The position numbers and the translations under genes are program-made. The notes under the pieces were generated by a model. It searched no databases. It saw only the letters and a list, made by a program, of their open reading frames with translations, and was not told the DNA's origin. A stretch of 12,325 nt of DNA from an uncultured Alcaligenaceae bacterium (GTDB lineage Bacteria > Pseudomonadota > Gammaproteobacteria > Burkholderiales > Burkholderiaceae_B), in assembly GCA_937897265.1 (NCBI GenBank), contig CALCPT010000494.1:1-12325 (forward strand), read 5' to 3'. Positions within the stretch are counted from its first letter, which is position 1; each line of letters starts with the position of its first letter. Of this stretch, positions 7,160 through 12,325 are shown in pieces.

Positions 7160-7551
7160 TGGTGAAGCCAGAGATACCCAAGCTGACCTTGTTTTATGAT
7201 GGTCTCTGCCCCTTGTGTGAAGCAGAGATCGTATTTTTGTCGCGTCGCAACCAGCGGCAGTTGCTCGCGTTTGTGGATATCAATTCGATACAGTTTGAAC
7301 CCGAACGGGTTGGGCTGACCTGTCAGCAAGCCTTGTTGGCGATGTATGGCCAGTATGATAACGGTGAGCTGATTCAGGGTGTGGCCGTATTTGCTGAGGC
7401 CTACCGGCGTGCGAATCTTCAGACCCTAGCATGGGTATTTTCTCGTCCACTGCTGCAGCCTATGTTTGGCGTTTGTTATCGTTTTTTTGCAAAGCATAGA
7501 CATCAGATTTCTAAACTGATTGGGCCAACGATCAGGCGCCTTGTCGGTTGA
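7159..7551 (+). CDS. DCC-family thiol-oxidoreductase-like protein (DUF393)
   Basis: 130 residues of the DCC/DUF393 family, small proteins with a thioredoxin-like CxxC motif and no well-defined reaction. The family mark is at the N-terminus: LFYDGLCPLCEAEI, with Asp14, Cys17 and Cys20 giving the D-G-x-C-x-x-C pattern. The middle has GVAVFAEAYRR (about 72-82), and the C-terminal third is basic and hydrophobic (PLLQPMFGVCYRFFAKHRHQ), possibly membrane-associated. The ATG at 7159 shares its first base with the last base of the upstream stop codon, and no Shine-Dalgarno sequence is visible. Translation therefore probably depends on the ribosome finishing the acyl-CoA synthetase. The in-frame TTG at 7156 is an alternative start but also lacks a ribosome site. 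The role in this pair is unknown. The gene ends 2 bp from the end of the opposite-strand threonine aldolase gene. Confidence 0.87.
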   Translation: MVKPEIPKLTLFYDGLCPLCEAEIVFLSRRNQRQLLAFVDINSIQFEPERVGLTCQQALLAMYGQYDNGELIQGVAVFAEAYRRANLQTLAWVFSRPLLQPMFGVCYRFFAKHRHQISKLIGPTIRRLVG

Positions 7552-7553
7552 GC

Positions 7554-8594
7554 TCAGCGTTTCAGGCGATGTCGATCAACCAACGCAATCAACTGAGCAA
7601 TTTCGTCTTGGGTGGTATCCCACCGACACACTAAACGAAATAGGTTAGGCCCGCGACGATAAAACAGTACGTTGTCGGAAATCAGGGCATCAACGGCCTT
7701 GGGGTTCATTTCAACAAAGAGTTCGTTGGCCTGAACCGGAGCGATAAGTTTGACGCCCTCTAGGTTTTTAATACCGTTGGCAATCGCCAACGCAGAAGTG
7801 TTTGACTGTCTTGCTAACCTGAGCCAGAGATCGTCTTGTACGTACGCTAGGATCTGTGCTGACGCAAAGCGCATCTTTGACCATATCATGCCAGCGCGAC
7901 GTAAGTGGAAACCCATTTTTTTTGCGATGTCTGGATTAAAGACCACGATCGCATCGGTTAGTAACCCCCCGTTTTTTGTCACGCCAAACGACAAAATGTC
8001 TACACCCGCTTTCCAGGTGAGTTCGGCTGGGGTGCAACCTAAGGTGGCAACTGCATTGGCAAAGCGTGCACCGTCCATGTGTACGGTAAGGCCATGCGCG
8101 CGCGCGACTTGACTGATTGCAGTGACTTCTGACACCGAATACACAGCCCCCATATCGGTTGCCTGCACAAGGTTGATGGCCTCGGGTTGGTTTTTATGTG
8201 CTTGGCCCTTGCCGGCGTTACTGATTGCTGCGTCAAGCGCTAGGGGGTCGATTTTGCCATCAACACCATGAACGGGCGTGACTTTCAAGCCACTGCCAAA
8301 AAAACTGGTGGCGTTACATTCAGAGGTGTTGATATGAGCTTCGGGGCTGCAATACACCGCACCAAAGGGGCTGCCTACGGCGGCCAAGGCTAGCGCGTTT
8401 GCACCGGTGCCGGTTGGCACCGGAAACACTTTGACCGGGTGTTCAAACAGTTCACTTAAGTGCGCGTGCAGTTGTTTGGTGAGTTCGTCGCCACCGTATC
8501 CCAAAACCGACCCTTCGTTAGCTGAAACAAGCGCTTGGATCAGTTCGGGCGCGGCGCGCCCACAATTGTCACTGCGAAACTCTAAGGCGGCCAT
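7554..8594 (-). CDS. ltaE: Low-specificity L-threonine aldolase
   Basis: A pyridoxal-phosphate enzyme that cleaves L-threonine and L-allo-threonine to glycine and acetaldehyde in the cytoplasm. It is 346 residues from the ATG at 8594, close to E. coli LtaE (333). Visible marks are FRSDNCGRAAPE at the N-terminus, GTGANALAL (about 62-70), the cofactor-stacking histidine in SPEAHINTSE (His87), HMDGARFANA with Asp174, and SFGVTKNGG with Lys207 as the Schiff-base lysine. An in-frame TTG at 8606 would add four residues, but AAGG then abuts the codon, so the ATG is preferred even though its own purine site is distant (about 12 bases). It lies 41 bp after kup on the same strand with no terminator between, so co-transcription is likely. 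Some relatives act on other beta-hydroxy amino acids, so the exact preference is unproven. Confidence 0.9.
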   Translation of the reverse strand: MAALEFRSDNCGRAAPELIQALVSANEGSVLGYGGDELTKQLHAHLSELFEHPVKVFPVPTGTGANALALAAVGSPFGAVYCSPEAHINTSECNATSFFGSGLKVTPVHGVDGKIDPLALDAAISNAGKGQAHKNQPEAINLVQATDMGAVYSVSEVTAISQVARAHGLTVHMDGARFANAVATLGCTPAELTWKAGVDILSFGVTKNGGLLTDAIVVFNPDIAKKMGFHLRRAGMIWSKMRFASAQILAYVQDDLWLRLARQSNTSALAIANGIKNLEGVKLIAPVQANELFVEMNPKAVDALISDNVLFYRRGPNLFRLVCRWDTTQDEIAQLIALVDRHRLKR

Positions 8595-8635
8595 GGTGAT
8601 ACTCAACCTTTATTTAGAAGTACGTGGGAGACTCT

Positions 8636-10495
8636 TCAAATCGCAATCTGTGTTCCTAACTCGACGACGCGGTTGGCAGGAAGCTTAAAAAAGTCGGTGG
8701 CGCTGGTTGCATTTTTAGACATCAATCTAAAGATGTGCGCCCGCCAAGGCGTCAGGCTACTTTTTGCGGCGCGTACAACGGTTTCACGCGCTAGATAAAA
8801 GGTTGTCGACATCAGGTCAAACGTCATGCCGTGTGCTTCGCATAATTTAAGCGCTCGAGGCACATCTGGATTTTGCATAAAACCGTAGGTGACAATGATG
8901 CGACTAAAGTTTTTACCTAAATCTTGAGTCTCAATTTGTTTTGAGTGTTTGACAAACGGTTTATCGGCTGTTTTGATGGTCATTAAGACCACGCGTTCGT
9001 GCAAAATCTGATTGTGCTTGAGGTTATGCAATAGTGCCGATGACACGCCATCGGGGGAGCTCGTCATAAATACAGCTGTACCACTGACGCGATGGACGTC
9101 ATTGGTAAAGTCAATGAACGATTCAATTTGCATACTGCTTGAGGACATCTCTTGGTTGACCAGTTTGCGACCACGCCGCCATGTTGTGAGGACGGTAAAC
9201 GACACCAAGCCAACCACAAGTGGAAACCATCCGCCTTCGGGGATTTTGATTGCATTAGCAGCGAAAAAGGCGACATCGATGAACAACAAAGAACCGGCGA
9301 CTAGCAGCACAAAAATCCAGTGCCAGCGCCATAACAGACGCATCACAAACGCAATAAGTATCGTATCGATCAACATCGTGCCAGTGACAGCGATTCCGTA
9401 GGCGGCCGCAAGATTTGAAGAGGATTTAAAGCCGATGACGAGTGCGACAACCGCCACGTAGAGTGTCCAGTTTGTGAAGGGCACATAGATTTGGCCTTCT
9501 TCTTTGCCTGAGGTGTGGATGATGCCCATGCGTGGTAACAAGCCCATCTGTACTGCCTGGCGCGCGACTGAAAACGCACCCGAAATGACCGCCTGCGACG
9601 CAATCACGGTAGCGACGGTTGACAGCGCGACCATTGGGATCAACGCCCATTCGGGCGCCAGCATATAAAACGGATTACGGATAGCTTGAGGATCGTGCAG
9701 CAGCAGGGCACCTTGTCCAAAATAATTCAGCACTAAGGCTGGCATGACAAAGCCGAACCAAGCTAAGCGGATCGGCGAGCGACCGAAGTGACCCATATCG
9801 GTATAGAGCGCTTCGCCACCCGTAACAGCTAGCACCACGGCAGCGAGCGCTAAAAACGCGAGTTTGGGGAAGTCGCCAATAAACTGAAAGGCGTAATAAG
9901 GATTGAGCGCCACTAACACTTCGGGGTGCCTGAGGATTTGGTTGATACCCAGCCCGCCTAACACCGAAAACCAAACAATCATGACTGGCCCAAAGAACAT
10001 GCCAACCAGGCCAGTGCCTCGTTTTTGAATCATGAATAAACCGGTCAGTACGATGACCGTGACCGGAATCACAAAGTCTTTTAGGGCGGGTGCGATGATC
10101 TCAAGACCTTCGACCGCGGATAAGACCGAAATTGCCGGCGTAATCATGCTGTCGCCGTAAAACAGGGCGGCGGCAAAGATGCCTAGCATGGTGAGTAGCC
10201 ACGATAGCCAGACTGGATTTTCGCGCGAAGTAATTAGCGCTAATAAGGCAAGCGAGCCGCCTTCACCGCGGTTGTCGGCGCGCATGATAATCGCGACATA
10301 CTTGATGGATACCAGAACCATGATGGCCCAAAACACCATCGAGAGCAGACCAAGTATGTTTTCAGGCGTGACCGGAATTGGGTGGTGTCTGCTGAAAATT
10401 TCTTTGAGTGCGTAAAGTGGACTTGTACCAATGTCGCCAAAGACGACACCGATTGCGCCTAGCGTTAAGGCGGGCAGTGCTTTACCAGTTTTCAT
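8636..10495 (-). CDS. kup: Low-affinity potassium uptake transporter Kup
   Basis: An inner-membrane K+/H+ symporter of the KUP/HAK/KT family. It is 619 residues, against 622 for E. coli Kup, and looks complete. The hallmark [15 protein letters not shown] (20-34) is in the first membrane segment, and [16 protein letters not shown] (about 73-88) follows. There are about twelve hydrophobic segments up to residue 440, including [24 protein letters not shown] (about 355-378). The rest is a hydrophilic cytoplasmic tail (SSSMQIESF... to VELGTQIAI) typical of the family. The ATG at 10495 fits the conserved N-terminus, though the ribosome site is weak. The upstream gap (10496-10642) must hold its promoter, since a terminator closes the Bug gene there. 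ltaE follows 41 bp downstream. No binding site for a second-messenger regulator is visible at the sequence level. Confidence 0.96.
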   Translation of the reverse strand: MKTGKALPALTLGAIGVVFGDIGTSPLYALKEIFSRHHPIPVTPENILGLLSMVFWAIMVLVSIKYVAIIMRADNRGEGGSLALLALITSRENPVWLSWLLTMLGIFAAALFYGDSMITPAISVLSAVEGLEIIAPALKDFVIPVTVIVLTGLFMIQKRGTGLVGMFFGPVMIVWFSVLGGLGINQILRHPEVLVALNPYYAFQFIGDFPKLAFLALAAVVLAVTGGEALYTDMGHFGRSPIRLAWFGFVMPALVLNYFGQGALLLHDPQAIRNPFYMLAPEWALIPMVALSTVATVIASQAVISGAFSVARQAVQMGLLPRMGIIHTSGKEEGQIYVPFTNWTLYVAVVALVIGFKSSSNLAAAYGIAVTGTMLIDTILIAFVMRLLWRWHWIFVLLVAGSLLFIDVAFFAANAIKIPEGGWFPLVVGLVSFTVLTTWRRGRKLVNQEMSSSSMQIESFIDFTNDVHRVSGTAVFMTSSPDGVSSALLHNLKHNQILHERVVLMTIKTADKPFVKHSKQIETQDLGKNFSRIIVTYGFMQNPDVPRALKLCEAHGMTFDLMSTTFYLARETVVRAAKSSLTPWRAHIFRLMSKNATSATDFFKLPANRVVELGTQIAI

Positions 10496-10525
10496 TCGAT
10501 CGCAATGTTGAGGCTACAGGGTGCA

Positions 10526-10531
10526 ATTGTA
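10526..10531 (-). promoter_or_regulatory. Candidate -10 box for kup
   Basis: Read on the minus strand this is TACAAT, a 5 of 6 match to the -10 consensus, 30 bases before the kup ATG. The -35 region 17 bases further up reads CCCACA and is poor, so this is a low-confidence placement. Confidence 0.25.
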
Positions 10532-10593
10532 TTGAGTAACGGGGACGTTGTGGGAAACCGGCCGCTTTCAACGCCTGCAGGAGTCATTCGGGC

Positions 10594-10631
10594 AAAAGAT
10601 TAAAACGCCTCGAAGGGCAAAGCCCTCGAGG
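10594..10631 (-). terminator. Rho-independent terminator of the Bug gene
   Basis: On the minus strand a stem of 10 base pairs with one bulge (10626-10631 with 10608-10613, and 10622-10625 with 10615-10618) closes a 3-base loop and is followed by CGTTTTAATCTTTT. It begins 11 bases after the Bug stop codon and separates that operon from kup. Confidence 0.8.
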
Positions 10632-10642
10632 ACCGAAGCGCC

Positions 10643-11641
10643 TTAATCGGCTTTAATGCCTTGTTCTTTCACGATCTTCGCCCATTTTTTGGTATCTGAC
10701 GCGATTTGCTCGGTAAATTGTTCTGGGGTGCTGGCGATGACTTCGGCGCCCATTTTTTCAAGTTGCCCGCGCATTTCGGGTTGCGCCAAGACAGCAGCGA
10801 TATCAGTATGCAATTTGGCAATTACAGCTTTGGGAGTTTGTGCGGGCGCTACAAAGCCAAACCAATTCGTGAAGTCATACCCAGGGACACCCGATTCTGC
10901 CACCGTAGCTACGTTTGGCAGGACGGGGGTGCGCTTGGCGCCCAGGACAGCCAACACCTTTAAGCGGCCTGACTGAATGTGCGGCAGCGATTGCAGCAGA
11001 CTATCCATGGTGAAGTCGACTTGCCCACCAACCAGATCGGTAAAGCTTGGACCACTGCCTTTATACGGCACATGCGTAAATTGCGTACCGGTCATGCTGG
11101 CCAACAATTCAATGGCCAGATGTGGGGCGCCACCCATTCCAGAGGAAGAGTAGTTGAGCTTGCCAGGCTTTTGTTTAGCGAGTGCGATGAGTTCTTGCAC
11201 ACTGTTGACCGGCAAAGACGGATGGGCCACTAACACAAAGGTAACGCCGACAACGTTGGTGATTGCAGCGAGGTCTTTGCTGGGATCAATATCCATTTTG
11301 TAAAGATGTGGGTTGATCGCCATGTTGCCTAGCGTGGCCAGCATGATGGTGTAACCATTAGGTTCGGCACGCGCCGCGAGCGCCGTGCCGATAGTGCCGC
11401 CGGCGCCACCTTTGTTTTCGACAATCACCGATTGGCCCCAAGCCGCGGCCAGACCCTGCGCAACCCGACGGGCGACGATGTCAGTGCCGCCACCAGCCGG
11501 GAATGCCACGATCATTGTGACGGGCTTATTAGGATAGCTGCTGGCGGTCGCCTGTGAGGGGCCCGAGCTGGTTTGCTGCGCGACGGCGGCGCCCGCTAAC
11601 CAAAGGGTGGCGAGACACAGAGCGCGTTGAAGTCTTTTCAT
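10643..11641 (-). CDS. Bug-family periplasmic substrate-binding protein (TctC-like)
   Basis: A 332-residue solute-binding protein of the Bug family, which is greatly expanded in Burkholderiales and serves tripartite tricarboxylate-type uptake or sensing of small carboxylates. The signal peptide is residues 1-21 (basic MKRLQR, hydrophobic core, AVA before QQ). A Gln/Ser/Thr linker of about 14 residues follows. Family marks are YPNKPVTMIVAFPAGGGTDIVAR (36-58), with Asp54 in the ligand-binding loop, then ENKGGAGGTIG, LNYSSSGMGGAPHLA, VPYKGSGPSFTDLVGGQVDF and GVPGYDFTNWFGFVAP. The ATG follows a usable AGAGA. Upstream by 40 bp on the same strand is the isomerase-like gene, and a strong terminator follows. 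No TctA or TctB membrane partner is in the window, which is common for orphan Bug proteins. The ligand cannot be read from the sequence; a carboxylate or aromatic acid is likely from the family. Confidence 0.93.
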   Translation of the reverse strand: MKRLQRALCLATLWLAGAAVAQQTSSGPSQATASSYPNKPVTMIVAFPAGGGTDIVARRVAQGLAAAWGQSVIVENKGGAGGTIGTALAARAEPNGYTIMLATLGNMAINPHLYKMDIDPSKDLAAITNVVGVTFVLVAHPSLPVNSVQELIALAKQKPGKLNYSSSGMGGAPHLAIELLASMTGTQFTHVPYKGSGPSFTDLVGGQVDFTMDSLLQSLPHIQSGRLKVLAVLGAKRTPVLPNVATVAESGVPGYDFTNWFGFVAPAQTPKAVIAKLHTDIAAVLAQPEMRGQLEKMGAEVIASTPEQFTEQIASDTKKWAKIVKEQGIKAD

Positions 11642-11681
11642 TGTTTTCTCTAAAAGGCGTTGTCACCCACACACGGCGGTG

Positions 11682-11969
11682 TTAAGCCATTTGGGTTTGT
11701 AAAAATTTCTTTGCAGTGTCTTGATCAAGCAGTGGATAGACGTCCATATGCGCTGGCACAATGTCGCCCCATTCGTTCATTAAACGGTGCAAGGTTTCGG
11801 TTGAATCAACATCAAACAACGCGACTGCGCCACGGCCAACCCGTGCGTGCACCGAAACGGCAAGGCCTGACTCAAGCAAAGGATTCATCCAATCCCAGTA
11901 GCTGTGGCGAGTGCTCGCCATTGAGGTTGGTTTTTCGGGGCGAGGGGTGCTAATGACTAAGAACAACAT
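11682..11969 (-). CDS. Muconolactone delta-isomerase-like small protein
   Basis: 95 residues resembling the muconolactone isomerase (CatC/MIase) family of dimeric ferredoxin-like alpha-beta barrels, about 90-97 residues long. The match is clearest at the N-terminal strand MLFLVISTPRP and in the C-terminal half, GRGAVALFDVDSTETLHRLMNEWGDIVPAHMDVYPLLD (about 45-82), where CatC has a similar FDV.S...LH...M...P...YMD run. The N-terminal half is more diverged, so an activity on muconolactone is not shown. The ATG has a good GGAG (11976-11979) six bases upstream. It lies 40 bp before the Bug gene on the same strand, and together they look like a two-gene operon with a promoter near 12003-12011. No other beta-ketoadipate pathway gene is in the window. 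A generic ring-isomerising or binding role in the same catabolic route as the Bug ligand is an inference. Confidence 0.7.
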   Translation of the reverse strand: MLFLVISTPRPEKPTSMASTRHSYWDWMNPLLESGLAVSVHARVGRGAVALFDVDSTETLHRLMNEWGDIVPAHMDVYPLLDQDTAKKFLQTQMA

Positions 11970-12002
11970 GAGAGTCTCCGGGGCGATCGTGCCCAGTATT
12001 TT

Positions 12003-12011
12003 GTTATACCA
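12003..12011 (-). promoter_or_regulatory. Probable extended -10 promoter of the isomerase-like/Bug operon
   Basis: On the minus strand this reads TGGTATAAC, an extended -10 element (TGn plus TATAAC), 33 bases before the ATG and preceded by an A/T-rich stretch. The -35 is weak. The predicted leader is about 27 bases and contains the GGAG ribosome site. A partial inverted repeat (GGTAT and ATAC) overlaps it and might be an operator, but the symmetry is poor. Confidence 0.4.
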
Positions 12012-12128
12012 ATTTAAATAAACCTTGCTGCTGTTTCCGGCAGCGGCAGATTGTTTAGTCTACTGTATTACCTTCTATAGAAATGGTTAGCGTGTTTGAT
12101 GCGTGACAACGCCAAGGGACTTTTTTGC

Positions 12129-12325
12129 TTACGCAGGATGGTTTGCTTTCCAGTGTCTTGCAATGTCGATACGACGACACACCCAGACACGATCGTGTTT
12201 AGCGACATGATCTAAAAATCGCTGTAGCGCAATAAAACGACCGGGGCGACCGAGAATTCGACAGTGCATGCCAACCGACATCATTTTGGGTGTGTCATGA
12301 CCCTCGGCATACAGTACGTCAAAGG
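12129..12325 (-). CDS. PuuE-like polysaccharide deacetylase family protein, C-terminal 64 residues only
   Basis: The 3' end of a gene that begins beyond the right edge; only the last 64 codons and the TAA (12129-12131) are seen. The tail reads FDVLYAEGHDTPKMMSVGMH, followed by a GRPGRFIALQRFLDHVAKHDRVWVCRRIDIARHW region. It matches the C-terminal end of the PuuE-type allantoinase / polysaccharide deacetylase family (carbohydrate-esterase-4-like fold), which hydrolyses amide bonds in small molecules such as allantoin or related ureides. The conserved M-S-x-x-x-H element of the active site is present. The metal-binding residues lie outside the window. The 159 bases to the isomerase-like ATG hold a weak GC hairpin (12027-12044) and that operon's promoter. 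Family assignment is fairly firm; the substrate is unknown. Confidence 0.78.
   Translation of the reverse strand, partial: FDVLYAEGHDTPKMMSVGMHCRILGRPGRFIALQRFLDHVAKHDRVWVCRRIDIARHWKANHPA

Noticed and set aside
9012..9401. 129-codon open frame on the plus strand inside kup
   Set aside because: It lies wholly antisense to a well-conserved gene, has no ribosome site or recognisable motif, and similar shadow frames occur throughout kup, pheT and the synthetase gene.

Overview
This 12.3 kb window looks like ordinary chromosome of a betaproteobacterium, most likely Burkholderiales and Alcaligenaceae-like. The reasons are the order pheT, ihfA, a MerR-family gene and tRNA-Pro(GGG), a Bug-type periplasmic binding protein, and proteins that read as close relatives of that group. 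The taxon is inferred from gene order and remembered sequences, not from a search. Base composition looks moderate (near 50% GC by eye).

Positions 1-3250, plus strand: the 3' part of pheT (Phe-tRNA synthetase beta chain), ihfA (IHF alpha) and a small MerR-family regulator, then tRNA-Pro(GGG) with its own extended -10 promoter and a strong terminator. This is a core translation and nucleoid block.

Positions 3250-5270, plus strand: two stand-alone genes. The first is a lipoprotein of unknown function with six cysteines in its mature part, a low-complexity linker and ten Asp residues at its C-terminus. The second is an orphan RimK-like ATP-grasp ligase. The lipoprotein gene lies between two nearly identical 36-bp terminator hairpins (33 of 36 bases the same). 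One follows the tRNA and the other follows the lipoprotein gene.

Positions 5270-7551, plus strand: an acyl-CoA synthetase gene whose stop codon overlaps the start of a DCC/DUF393 thiol-oxidoreductase-like gene (TGATG). The two are probably translationally coupled.

Positions 7554-10495, minus strand: kup (potassium uptake), then a low-specificity L-threonine aldolase gene 41 bp downstream. The aldolase gene converges on the DUF393 gene with only 2 bp between the stop codons.

Positions 10643-12325, minus strand: the last 64 codons of a PuuE-like polysaccharide deacetylase, then a small muconolactone-isomerase-like gene and a Bug substrate-binding protein gene. The last two share a probable promoter and end at a clear terminator. 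This looks like part of a small uptake and catabolism locus that continues beyond the right edge.

I found no mobile element, CRISPR array, phage gene or defence system. The points most worth checking are the twin terminators around the poly-Asp lipoprotein gene, the substrate of the orphan ATP-grasp enzyme, the acyl-CoA synthetase/DUF393 pair, and the isomerase-like/Bug/deacetylase cluster.
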